Assembly (NCBI GenBank): GCA_028280525.1
Contig: JANQLR010000159.1
Coordinates: forward strand, 1 to 33,494
Source of the DNA: Longimicrobiales bacterium
Lineage (GTDB): Bacteria; Gemmatimonadota; Gemmatimonadetes; Longimicrobiales; Gaopeijiaceae
Length of the DNA stretch: 33,494 bases
Direction: 5' to 3'
Below are positions 8,555 through 17,526 of this stretch, in pieces. A model generated the notes under the pieces. The model was not told the origin of the DNA. It ran no database searches and saw nothing but the letters and a program-made list of their open reading frames with translations. Position numbers and translations under genes: made by a program. Numbering within the stretch: the first letter of the stretch is position 1; each line of letters starts with the position of its first letter.

Positions 8555-9607
8555 CTAGCCGCACCTCTCTTGCGTCCAGCAATACTCCCAATTGTTGTCG
8601 TAGTCGATGAGGCACCAGCGTTCCTGTTCACAGCCGCCGTCAGGTAAGACATCCTCGCCGCCGCCCGGAGACTCAGACCCCGTCTCGGAGCAACTCAGTT
8701 CAAATTCCCTTACCGCGAGCTGCCACTGACTCCACTGGGCGATCAGGAGCACACCCTCGAAACCAACGACCCCGAGGCAGATCAGCCCCGCGGGCCACGC
8801 TGTTGCGCAGGTGGTAAGGGCTGCGAGATCGGTGATTCCGAAGGCCCCTGCCATCGTCCAGAAGGTGAATCTCTCGAGGGATACCCTGTCTGCGAGGATC
8901 GCGCACTGCTCTGGCGGGGTCTGCATCGCCGAGAGAGGCTGCGGCAGAACGGCCGTTCGCAAGCGACAGTATCCGTCTTCGGCAGCCGCCAAAGCGCGTT
9001 CGAGGAGACCAGCTGACGGGGAACTGGCTGTGATTGCCCTTCGGCGGATCCTCACGACGCTCACCCGCGTTACGATTCCATCCTCGTCGTACGTGGAGAT
9101 CCGAGTCCGAGGGCCTGACCCGCCCATTCGATGGACACGAATCCCGCCACCCTCCGGCAATGAGACGTGCATCGTTCGGGCGTCGCGGGAGACATGAGCC
9201 GTACCCCCAAGAGCACGGTCCCCCAGCGTCCCACCGCCGCCGAATCCCCTGAATACGGCCTTGGCCTTTCGGCCCCCGGACTCTGCCCGGAGCCTCTCGA
9301 GCATGTAGTCGGCGCTCACGCGCTCGGGAGCGACATCGGAGAACGACGCTTCGGCTGGAGGAGCTTCGTCGAAAGCGACCATGGGCCCTTGGTCCGCGTG
9401 GACAACGGTGCCGGAGCGAGCCTCGGTGAAGTTCATGGTCCCTGTGGACGGGTCCAGCTCCCAAGTCGCGACTTCAAAGGCCAGCGACTTCATCGACTGG
9501 GTCTGAGCGTCGGGGGCCATCGGGGGCCCTTCGGCACAAGCTGCGACGACCCCCACGAGGACAGCTATCGCGAGACGAACACGGAATGGTTTGGCGAAGT
9601 CCCTCAT
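8555..9607 (-). CDS. Orphan cysteine-rich lipoprotein
   Basis: This 350-residue product starts at the ATG 9605-9607, with AAGGAG six bases ahead; an earlier in-frame start at 9631 has no such site. The N-terminus is a lipoprotein signal (RLAIAVLVGVVAAC) with the lipidated cysteine inside VAAC. The middle is polar and glycine-rich (FRGFGGGGTLGDRALGG). A hydrophobic region follows around residues 255-300. The end is rich in cysteine and tryptophan (GCEQERWCLIDYDNNWEYC, then CG at the terminus), probably disulfide-bonded outside the cytoplasm. I recognise no family and assign no function. It lies in the atypical pocket right of tRNA-Val. Confidence 0.6.
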   Translation of the reverse strand: MRDFAKPFRVRLAIAVLVGVVAACAEGPPMAPDAQTQSMKSLAFEVATWELDPSTGTMNFTEARSGTVVHADQGPMVAFDEAPPAEASFSDVAPERVSADYMLERLRAESGGRKAKAVFRGFGGGGTLGDRALGGTAHVSRDARTMHVSLPEGGGIRVHRMGGSGPRTRISTYDEDGIVTRVSVVRIRRRAITASSPSAGLLERALAAAEDGYCRLRTAVLPQPLSAMQTPPEQCAILADRVSLERFTFWTMAGAFGITDLAALTTCATAWPAGLICLGVVGFEGVLLIAQWSQWQLAVREFELSCSETGSESPGGGEDVLPDGGCEQERWCLIDYDNNWEYCWTQERCG

Positions 9608-9654
9608 CGGCTGCTCCTTGTCGGGGATCACGAAGGCGGACGGTACGCCCGGTG

Positions 9655-9688
9655 GCGTCAGGAGGGCGTCAGGATGGGATCAGGATGG
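9655..9688. repeat. Three short tandem repeats upstream of the lipoprotein gene
   Basis: GCGTCAGGAGG, GCGTCAGGATGG and GGATCAGGATGG follow each other with an 11-12-base period, about one helical turn, 48 bases upstream of the lipoprotein start. This may be a cluster of binding sites or simple slippage. Confidence 0.5.
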
Positions 9689-9887
9689 CATCCGGAGCCG
9701 CCGGGCCCCACTGGTTCTCCTCAGTCGCCGGTAGGCGGTCACGCACTAGCGCCCACTCCCCGGAACTCCGGAACTGGCGCGTCGCCCCGCCACTGCACGA
9801 TACTCGCGTCTTCGGCCGACCCCTCCCGACCGGAGATCGCATGCCCGTCTCGACCGCGACCGTCCCTCGTTTCCGGGAGGTCTCCGC

Positions 9888-11314
9888 GTGAGTCTCCCCT
9901 CGTCCGCACCGCTCGCGACCGCCTCGCTCGCCCAGGATCTCACCCCGGAGATGTTCACCGTGAACAATCTCTGGATGATGATCGCGACGGCGCTCGTCTT
10001 CGTGATGCACCTCGGCTTCGCCGCACTGGAGACGGGGCTCACGCGTCCGAAGAACTCGGTCAACGTCCTCTTCAAGAACACGGTCATCCCGGCGATCGGT
10101 CTGCTGACCTACGCCCTCGTCGGCTTCAACCTGATGTACCCGGGCGACGCCTGGCTCGCGGGAGAGTGGCTCGGCTTCGCGGGGGTCGGGGTGGCGCCGT
10201 CCAGCGCGGCCGACCTGACGGCGGCGTACAATCCGGGCTACACCTACTGGACCGACTTCCTCTTCCAGGGGATGTTCGCGGCGACCGCGGCCACGATCGT
10301 GAGCGGGGCGGTAGCCGAACGCGTCCGGCTCGGGCCCTTCCTGACCTTCTCGGCGCTCTTCGTCGCCCTCTTCTACCCGATCGCGGGGAGCTGGCACTGG
10401 GGAGGGGGGTGGCCCGCCGATCGCGGCTTCCACGACTTTGCCGGCTCGACGACCGTGCACGGCGTGGGCGGGTGGGGCGCGCTCGCCGGCGTCCTCTTCC
10501 TGGGGCCGCGGATCGGTCGCTTCGTGAACGGGCAGAGCCGTCCGATCTTCGGCCACTCGATGCCGCTCGCCACGATCGGGGTCTTCCTCCTCTGGTTCGG
10601 GTGGTTCGGCTTCAACGGCGGCTCGGTCCTCTCAGCGGACCCGGCGGCCGTCTCGCTCGTCCTGGTGACCACTTCGCTCGCGGCGAGCGCCGGCGCGATC
10701 GGGGCGATGATTGGCTCAGCCCTCTTCATCGAGAAGCCGGATCTGTCGATGGTGCTCAACGGCATCCTGGGTGGGCTGGTCGGGATCACGGCGGGCGCCG
10801 ATCTGATGAGCGCCAACGAGGCGATCGTGATCGGCGGCATCGCCGGGATGATCGTCGTGGGGGCGGTCATCGCCCTCGACCGGCTGCGCCTCGACGACCC
10901 GGTCGGTGCGATCGCCGTCCACCTGGTGTGCGGGGTTTGGGGGACGCTCGCCGTGGGACTCTTCGGGGTGAAGGCGGGGCTGGGGCAGCTCGGCGTCCAG
11001 GCGATCGGCGTGGTGGCTGTGGGCGCCTTCGCCTTCGCGGGGGCCTCGGTCCTCTTCCTCGGGCTCCGCTCGACCGTCGGGATCCGGGTCAGCGCGCGCG
11101 AGGAGCTGACCGGCCTCGACATCGAGGAGCACGGCTACCTCGCGTACCCCTACTTCCAGGAGGCCGACGCCCTCGGCGGTCTGGAGAGCCTCACCATCGG
11201 CGCTCCGGTCGTGGTGGCTTCCGGTCCCTCGGCTTCGGCCGGACCGCCCCCCTCCGCAGGCCGGCCCACTGCCGGGCCCCGACCCTCCGACCCGCCGGCT
11301 CAGGGAGACGACCG

Positions 11315-11318
<4 letters not shown>
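9888..11318 (+). CDS. amt: Ammonium transporter Amt
   Basis: This 476-residue Amt/MEP/Rh channel imports ammonium across the inner membrane. The GTG at 9888 follows GGGAGG. Eleven or so hydrophobic helices are visible, with hallmark segments ALETGLTRPKNSVNVLFKN, VHGVGGWGAL and WFGWFGFNGG. The twin pore histidines are His191 (VHGVGG) and His345 (AVHLVCGVWG). An N-terminal ~25 residues could act as a signal segment. The C-terminal tail (~430-476) is alanine/proline-rich and longer than usual; in this family the tail interacts with PII. The stop overlaps the start of the PII gene (ATGA), so the two are translationally coupled. Confidence 0.95.
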
Positions 11319-11683
<365 letters not shown>

Positions 11684-11798
11684 CATCCCCGTCCGGGGCT
11701 GGGGGGCGGGTCGTCTCGACTGCCACGCGTATGCCCCCGGCTCGCTCTCCGAATCGAATCTCCCGGCCCCCTCCTCCGTAGTCTTCGGTAGACGGGAC

Positions 11799-11818
11799 CG
11801 GGCCCCGAGCCGGGCCCG
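11799..11818. other. GC hairpin between glnK and the next gene
   Basis: CGGGCCC and GGGCCCG with a 6-base loop. It could end the amt-glnK transcript or sit in the leader of the gene starting at 11858. No T tract; orientation uncertain. Confidence 0.3.
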
Positions 11819-11857
11819 ATCGACCCGTCGCTCCACCTGCACACAAGGACCTGATCC

Positions 11858-12214
11858 GTGGAACTGCTCCTCTCCTGGGTGATTCTCTCGCTCTCCGTCT
11901 GGATCACGGCGGAAGTTCTCCCCGGCTTCCACGTGAAGAGCTTCGGCGGCGCCTTCAAGGTGGCTGCGATCTACGGCGTCTTCAGCGTCCTCCTCGGGTG
12001 GATGATCTGGAGCGTGCTTGCGATCGCCACCCTCGGGATCGCCCTCCTCTTCGCCTTCCTGACCCGCTGGATCGTCGCGGCGATCATCCTCACGATCACC
12101 GACAAGGTCAGCGATACCCTGACGATCGACTCCTTCGGGTGGGCGATGGGCGGGGCGGCGCTGATCTCCCTCCTGGGGACGGTCGGCGAGTGGATGCTCG
12201 GCCGGGCCTTCTGA
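11858..12214 (+). CDS. Four-helix membrane protein of the phage-holin-like PF04020 family
   Basis: This 118-residue protein starts with GTG at 11858, eight bases after AAGGA. Four hydrophobic helices (about 3-20, 30-52, 55-80 and 92-112) have short loops. The pattern (WITAEVLPGFHVKSFGGAF early, then TRWIVAAIILTITDKVSD) matches the family often labelled phage holin family protein/YvlD-like. Despite the label, no phage genes are nearby, and chromosomal members are of unknown function. The next gene is convergent and begins 13 bases later. Confidence 0.72.
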   Translation: MELLLSWVILSLSVWITAEVLPGFHVKSFGGAFKVAAIYGVFSVLLGWMIWSVLAIATLGIALLFAFLTRWIVAAIILTITDKVSDTLTIDSFGWAMGGAALISLLGTVGEWMLGRAF

Positions 12215-12226
12215 GCCGACCGCCCC

Positions 12227-13294
12227 TCAGCGGGCCCCGGCGGCCCGCTCCAACCGGTTCATGATCGTGGCCCCGAGCCCCTCTTCGGGGACGCGGACCA
12301 CGTAGACGCGGGAGACGCCGAGGGCGTCGGCCTCGCGGAGCCAGGCGTAGAGGTGTCGCGCGAGCTCCGCGAGGTCGCGCCACTCGCGCAGGATGACCTG
12401 TGGGCTTCCGACCGCGCCCGCATCCCCCGAGAGCCTCCCACCGCCCGGATACGTCGCGCCACCACCCGCGCCTCCCGTGGCCTCCTCGTGGTCCGCATCG
12501 GCGGGCGGCGCCCCCCCTGCCGGCGCGATCCACATCCCCGCCGACCCCCTGACTTCCGACCCGGGCTCCACCAGCACCACCTCCGCGCGCGGTCGATAGT
12601 GCGGGTGGCGGGTCCCCGGGCTCGCCGCGTCGCTCCCGCCGGCGAGGCCTCCGGCGATCCGGTCGATCTCGACCTCGGAGACCGGACCGGGACGCAGCAC
12701 GACGGGGAGGGGTCCGGTGGCGTCGACGACCGTGCTCTCCAGCCCCTCCGCGCTCGGGCCCCCGTCCACGATCAGCTCGACGCGCCCGTCCAGGTCGACG
12801 AGGCAGTGCGCCGCGGTGGTGGGACTCGGTCGCCCGGAGCGATTCGCGCTCGGCGCGGCGAGGGGCCCGACCGCCTCGATCACCTCGCGCAGGAGCCCGG
12901 TCGCCGGCACGCGCACCGCGATCGTGTCGTGCCCCGCCTGCACCCACGGCCAGTCGACCGCGCTCCGCAACACCAGCGTCAGCGGGCCGGGCCAGACCGT
13001 GGCCCCGAGTTCGCGGGCCCAGACCGGGACCTCGCGTCCCAGAGCGAAGGCGTCGTCCGCGTTTGCGAGGTGCACGATGAGCGGGTTGTCGGCGGGCCGC
13101 CCCTTCGCCCGGAAGATCGCGGCGACGGCCTCCGCGTCGTCGGCACGGGCCGCGAGCCCGTAGACCGTCTCGGTCGGGAGGGCGACCAGACCTCCGGAAC
13201 GGAGGACGGCAATCGCCTCGCCCACCCCTTCGGCGGAGACGACGCGCGTGACGCGAGACTCGGGGCGGTCGGGGGGCGGAGGAGTCGAGGGCAT
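12227..13294 (-). CDS. tsaC: Threonylcarbamoyl-AMP synthase (Sua5/YrdC type)
   Basis: This 355-residue enzyme makes threonylcarbamoyl-AMP from threonine, bicarbonate and ATP, the first step of t6A formation at position 37 of ANN-decoding tRNAs. The YrdC domain (~20-200) shows GGLVALPTETVYGLAARA, KGRPADNPLIVH, VWPGPLTLVL and APSANRSGRPSPT, all family hallmarks. A C-terminal Sua5 domain (~225-355) follows, starting at the HPHYRP motif that forms the lid linker. Its first half is unusually glycine/alanine-rich (GGAGGGATYPGGG), perhaps a disordered loop. The two-domain form is the long Sua5 type rather than short TsaC. Its other t6A partners (TsaB, TsaD, TsaE) are not in this window. Confidence 0.9.
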   Translation of the reverse strand: MPSTPPPPDRPESRVTRVVSAEGVGEAIAVLRSGGLVALPTETVYGLAARADDAEAVAAIFRAKGRPADNPLIVHLANADDAFALGREVPVWARELGATVWPGPLTLVLRSAVDWPWVQAGHDTIAVRVPATGLLREVIEAVGPLAAPSANRSGRPSPTTAAHCLVDLDGRVELIVDGGPSAEGLESTVVDATGPLPVVLRPGPVSEVEIDRIAGGLAGGSDAASPGTRHPHYRPRAEVVLVEPGSEVRGSAGMWIAPAGGAPPADADHEEATGGAGGGATYPGGGRLSGDAGAVGSPQVILREWRDLAELARHLYAWLREADALGVSRVYVVRVPEEGLGATIMNRLERAAGAR

Positions 13295-13512
13295 GGTCCG
13301 GAATCTAGGGCCTGTTCACGCGATGGGGATCCCGCTGTTGCGACGAAAACGGTGCCCATCCAGACCGCAGGAGCGAGGCTTGGCAGCGTCAGATGAGCGA
13401 CGCCCCTACGCCCGCGTCGGGGATTTCCCGACTGGACGCCCCTCCTCGATTCCGGCTAGATGGAGGGCGTTTGCGCACCCCCTCCCAACTGACCGAGCAG
13501 CAACCACATCCG

Positions 13513-14805
13513 ATGAGCATCACATGGCAGGACGGCGCGGTCGACGCCGCCGAGGTCGTGTCCCATATCCGAAGCGGTGACAAGGTTTTCGTCCACGGCG
13601 CCGCAGCCACCCCCACCCCCCTCCTCGCCGCGCTCGCCGCGCGTACGGATCTCGAGGGCGTCGAGCTCTACCACCTCCACCTGAACGGGGACTGCGCCTT
13701 CGCAGCCCCGGAGCAGGCGGGGCGCCTCATCTCCAACTCGCTCTTCACCGGGCCGGCGCTTCGGGCTCCGATCGCGGAGGGGCGGGCGGACTTCATCCCG
13801 ATCTTCCTGAGCGAGATTCCGGTCCTCTTCACGACGGGGCGGGTCCAGCTCGATGTCGCGATCATCCAGCTCACCCCGCCGGACCGCCACGGACTCTGCT
13901 CGCTGGGTCCTTCGGTCGACGCCGCGCTCGCGGCCGCCGAGACGGCGAAGACGGTCCTCGCCGAGGTGAACCCGCGGATGCCGCGCTCGACGGGGAACTC
14001 CTTCGTCCGCTTCGATCGGGTGACCGCCTGGATGGCGTCCGACCGCCCGATCCACGCCATCCCGGCCCGAGAGGAGACCGAGGTCGAGGGGCGCATCGGC
14101 GAGCTGATCGCCGATCTGGTCGAGGACGGCTCGACGCTGCAGATGGGGATCGGCGCGATTCCGGACGCCGCGCTGACCCGGATGGCGGACAAGCACGAGC
14201 TCGGGATTCACACGGAGATGTTCTCCGACCGCGTGGTCGACCTCGTCGAGGGTGGCGTGGTCACGAACCGGCAGAAGAACGTCCACCGGGGCCGAACCGT
14301 CACCAGCTTCGTCATGGGCTCGCAGCGGCTCTACGACTTCATCGACGACAATCTCTCCGTCGAGTTCTACCCCTGCGACCGGACCAACGACCCGTCGCTC
14401 ATCCGGAAGAACCCGAAGGTCGTCGCGATCAACTCCGCCATCGAGATCGACCTGACCGGCCAGGTCTGCGCCGACTCGATGGGACACCGGATCTACTCCG
14501 GGATCGGCGGCCAGATGGACTTCATGCGCGGCGCCGCGCGGTCGATCGGCGGGAAGCCGATCATCGCGCTGCCGAGCACCGCGGCGCGTGGGACGATCTC
14601 CCGGATCACGCCCGAGCTGAAGGCCGGGGCCGGAGTCGTGACGACACGGGGCCACGTCCACTGGATCGTGACCGAGTACGGCGCGGTGAATCTGCAGGGG
14701 CTCGGACTGCGCAAGCGCGCCGACGCCCTCATCTCGATCGCGCACCCGGACTTCCGCGAGGAGCTGCGCCGCGATGTTCGGGAGATTCGCCACTTCGTGA
14801 TCTGA
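13513..14805 (+). CDS. Acetyl-CoA hydrolase/CoA-transferase family enzyme
   Basis: This 430-residue protein starts from the ATG at 13513; upstream in-frame sequence to 13393 is proline/arginine-rich and unlike the family. Family signatures include VFVHGAAATPTPLL, MGIGAIPDAAL, GIHTEMFSDRVVDL and IEIDLTGQVCADSMG. Glu235 in HTEMFSD lies where the catalytic glutamate of 4-hydroxybutyrate CoA-transferase is found; it forms a glutamyl-CoA thioester in this class. Likely reaction: moving CoA between a short-chain acyl group and acetate. The exact acid is not decidable from sequence. It is convergent with the crtI-like gene 24 bases away and otherwise stands alone. Confidence 0.85.
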   Translation: MSITWQDGAVDAAEVVSHIRSGDKVFVHGAAATPTPLLAALAARTDLEGVELYHLHLNGDCAFAAPEQAGRLISNSLFTGPALRAPIAEGRADFIPIFLSEIPVLFTTGRVQLDVAIIQLTPPDRHGLCSLGPSVDAALAAAETAKTVLAEVNPRMPRSTGNSFVRFDRVTAWMASDRPIHAIPAREETEVEGRIGELIADLVEDGSTLQMGIGAIPDAALTRMADKHELGIHTEMFSDRVVDLVEGGVVTNRQKNVHRGRTVTSFVMGSQRLYDFIDDNLSVEFYPCDRTNDPSLIRKNPKVVAINSAIEIDLTGQVCADSMGHRIYSGIGGQMDFMRGAARSIGGKPIIALPSTAARGTISRITPELKAGAGVVTTRGHVHWIVTEYGAVNLQGLGLRKRADALISIAHPDFREELRRDVREIRHFVI

Positions 14806-14829
14806 GGCGGCGAAGCCGGCCGCAGAGTC

Positions 14830-16311
14830 TCAGCCGCGGTCCTTCAGGATCTGCCGCGCCGCGACCTCCCCGGAGATGATCGCGGGGGGCACCCCGGGAC
14901 CCGGTACCGTCAGCTGGCCGGTGAAGTAGAGGTCGCGGACCCGCTTCGACCGGAGACGCGGCCGCAGGATCGCCGTCTGGTCGAGGGTGTTGGCGAGTCC
15001 GTACGCGTTGCCTCCGAGGGCGTGATAGTCGGCGCGGAAGTCGGAGTGGGCGTAGCTCCGCTTGACGACCACGCGGTCGCGGACCGGGTGACCGACGTGG
15101 GCCTCCAGACGATCCATGACGATGTCCCAGTAGCGTTCGCGCGTCTCGTGGTCGTCGGGGAGGTCGGGGGCGAGCGGGATGAGGAGGCAGAGGTTCTCGT
15201 GTCCGTCCGGCGCCACGCCGGGGTCCGTGGTGGAGGGCGCGGAGACGTAGAAGAGGGGGCGCTCGGGCCAGCGCGGGTTCTCGTAGATCGCGTCCGCGTG
15301 GTCGTCGATCGGCTCGTCGAAGAAGAGGGTGTGGTGCGCGAGCCCGTCCACCCGCCCGCGCACGCCGAGGTAGAAGAGGAGGGAGGAGGGGGAGAGGGTG
15401 CGTCGGCTCCACCACTCGGCCGAGTACTGCCGGTGTCGACGTCGCAGGAGTCGGGTCTCGACGTGGTGGTAGTCCGCGTTTGCGAGGACGACGTCCGCCT
15501 CCATCAGTCCGTCCTCGGTCAACACTCCCGTGGCCCGACCGCCCTCGACCGGGATCTCCAGGACCTCGGTCCCGGTGCGGATCTCGGCGCCCTGCGACTC
15601 GGCCAGCCGGCGCAGCCCGTCGACGACCGCGGCCATTCCTCCCTGCGGGTACCAGGTGCCGAGCGCCATGTCGGCGTGGTTCATCATGGAGTAGAGGGCG
15701 GGCGTCTTCGGGGCGGTGGCTCCCAGGAAAAGGACCGGAAACTCGACGATCTGCCGGAGCCGCGGATGGGTGAAGTGCCGCTCGACGTGTCCGCGGAAGG
15801 ACTGCAGCATCTGCAGCCGGAAGAGGGCCACCAGGAGGCGCGGATCGGCGAATTCGAATGGGGAGAGCGACGGCTTGTGGACGAAGTCGCCCATTCCCGC
15901 CTCGTACTTGTACGCGGCGTCCGCGAGGAAGGCGCGGAGCCGGGGGCCCGAGCCGGGCTCGGCCTCGTCGAAGAGCCGGACCAGCGCGTCGACCCCGGCG
16001 GGGAGGTCGACCGCGTCGCCCGGGGCGAAGACGACCCGGTACGAGGGGTCGAGGCGCTCGAGGTGGTAGTAGTCGCGTGGATGCTGATCGAAGAGCTCGA
16101 AGAAGCGCTCGAAGATGTCGGGCATCCAGTACCAGCTGGGCCCCATGTCGAAGTGGAAGCCGTCGCTCGACCAGCGACGGGCGCGGCCCCCCACCTCGTC
16201 GTTCTTCTCGACCACGGTCACGCGGGCGCCCTCGCGGGCGAGGAGCGCGGCGGCGGAGAGGCCGCCGAATCCGGCGCCGACCACGACGACGCGAAGGGGG
16301 CTCATCGACAT
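14830..16311 (-). CDS. crtI: CrtI-type phytoene desaturase
   Basis: This 493-residue FAD enzyme inserts double bonds into C30/C40 carotenoid precursors at the membrane. It starts at ATG 16309-16311, with a second ATG two codons on. The N-terminus has the FAD fold VVVVGAGFGGLSAAALLAREG plus an EKNDEVGGRARRW motif. The C-terminus carries the CrtI signature: GGNAYGLANTLDQTA, then DLYFTGQLTVPGPGVPPA and ISGEVAARQIL. No phytoene synthase or cyclase gene lies in the window, so the pathway is scattered or the enzyme acts on another polyene. It is divergent from the old-yellow-enzyme gene, with a shared ~100-base promoter region. Alternative: a related desaturase or saturase of the same family. Confidence 0.88.
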   Translation of the reverse strand: MSMSPLRVVVVGAGFGGLSAAALLAREGARVTVVEKNDEVGGRARRWSSDGFHFDMGPSWYWMPDIFERFFELFDQHPRDYYHLERLDPSYRVVFAPGDAVDLPAGVDALVRLFDEAEPGSGPRLRAFLADAAYKYEAGMGDFVHKPSLSPFEFADPRLLVALFRLQMLQSFRGHVERHFTHPRLRQIVEFPVLFLGATAPKTPALYSMMNHADMALGTWYPQGGMAAVVDGLRRLAESQGAEIRTGTEVLEIPVEGGRATGVLTEDGLMEADVVLANADYHHVETRLLRRRHRQYSAEWWSRRTLSPSSLLFYLGVRGRVDGLAHHTLFFDEPIDDHADAIYENPRWPERPLFYVSAPSTTDPGVAPDGHENLCLLIPLAPDLPDDHETRERYWDIVMDRLEAHVGHPVRDRVVVKRSYAHSDFRADYHALGGNAYGLANTLDQTAILRPRLRSKRVRDLYFTGQLTVPGPGVPPAIISGEVAARQILKDRG

Positions 16312-16413
16312 GGCCGAGGGTACCCGGTCCAGTGAGCGCGGATCCGGAACTCGCCCTCCCGCTTCGGGTTCTCGCGTGCGCGCATCCCTCCCGCCTCCCT
16401 GGTTCTGAGCCTC

Positions 16414-17526
16414 ATGTCCGTCACCCTGCACTCCGCCTACGAGCTCTCCGGCCTCCGCGTTCCGAACCGGATGGTCATGGCTCCCATGACCCGCTGCCGC
16501 GCCCTCGGCAACGTCCCAAACGAACTCATGGCGGCGTACTACCGCCAGCGCGCCGGTGCCGGGCTGATCATCACCGAGGGGGTGTCGCCCTCGCCGAACG
16601 GCCTCGGATACGCGCGCATCCCGGGCGCCTTCTCGGCCGAGCAGACGGAGGGGTGGCGGAAGGTGACGACGGCCGTCCACGAGGCGGGCGGTCGCATCTT
16701 CATGCAGATCATGCACACCGGACGGGTCTCCCACCCCGCCAACCTCCCGCAGGGCGCGCGGGTGCTGGCCCCCTCCGTGGTCGCGCTCGAGGAGACGGAG
16801 ATGTGGGTCGATGCGGAGATGGGGACGCTGCCGATGCCGGCGCCCGAGGCGATGACCTCCGAAGAGGTCGAGGCCACGATCGGCGAGTTCGTCGCGGCCG
16901 CCTCGAACGCCATCGACGCCGGGTTCGACGGGGTCGAGCTTCACGGGGCCAACGGGTACCTGATCGAGCAGTTCATCCACCCGCACACGAACCGTCGCGA
17001 CGACGAGTGGGGCGGGAGCGTGGAGGCGAGGCTCAGCTTCGCCCTCGAGGTCACCCGGCGGGTGGCCGACGCGGTCGGCGCGCACCGGGTCGGGTTCCGG
17101 ATGTCGCCGTGGGGCGTCTTCAACGAGATGCCGCACTACGACGAGATCGACGAGACGTACCTGGCTCTCGCCCGCGGACTCTCCGATCTGGGCATCGCCT
17201 ACGTCCACCTCCTCGATCACTCGCCGCTCGGCGCGCCCGAGGTCCCGCAGTCGACCAAGGACGCCGTCCGCGCGGCCTTCGATGGCACGCTGATCCGCTG
17301 CGGCGGCTTCGACGCCGCCTCGGGGGAGGCGGAGGTCGAGTCGGGCCGCGCCGACCTGATCGCCTTCGGACGCCCCTTCCTGGCCAACCCCGATCTGCCG
17401 GCCCGCTACGCCACCGGTGCCGAACTCAACGAGCCCCGACCCGACCTCTTCTACACCCACGAGGCCGAGGGCTACACCGACTACCCGGCGCTCGAAGGTG
17501 GGGCCGAGGGCGACGGTGAGGCGTAG
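16414..17526 (+). CDS. Old yellow enzyme, NemA-like ene-reductase
   Basis: This 370-residue FMN TIM-barrel enzyme reduces activated C=C bonds using NAD(P)H. Recognisable segments are LRVPNRMVMAPMTRCRA, IITEGVSPSPNGLGY, MQIMHTGRVSHP, GVELHGANGYLIEQFIHP, NRRDDEWGGS and LIAFGRPFLANPDLP. His177 and Asn180 in HGAN are the substrate-binding pair of the classical group. Tyr at the GYL position matches the proton donor. The C-terminus (YTHEAEGYTDYP) is typical. It shares a promoter region with crtI and overlaps the next gene by 11 bases. Physiological substrate unknown. Confidence 0.92.
   Translation: MSVTLHSAYELSGLRVPNRMVMAPMTRCRALGNVPNELMAAYYRQRAGAGLIITEGVSPSPNGLGYARIPGAFSAEQTEGWRKVTTAVHEAGGRIFMQIMHTGRVSHPANLPQGARVLAPSVVALEETEMWVDAEMGTLPMPAPEAMTSEEVEATIGEFVAAASNAIDAGFDGVELHGANGYLIEQFIHPHTNRRDDEWGGSVEARLSFALEVTRRVADAVGAHRVGFRMSPWGVFNEMPHYDEIDETYLALARGLSDLGIAYVHLLDHSPLGAPEVPQSTKDAVRAAFDGTLIRCGGFDAASGEAEVESGRADLIAFGRPFLANPDLPARYATGAELNEPRPDLFYTHEAEGYTDYPALEGGAEGDGEA

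Noticed and set aside
9767-9795. Sigma-54-like promoter before amt (TGGCGCG region)
   Set aside because: The GC element is one base out of register and the -24 hexamer is imperfect; not enough for a call.
11858-12214. Prophage holin
   Set aside because: The family name suggests phage, but there is no endolysin, capsid or integrase nearby; chromosomal members of PF04020 are common.
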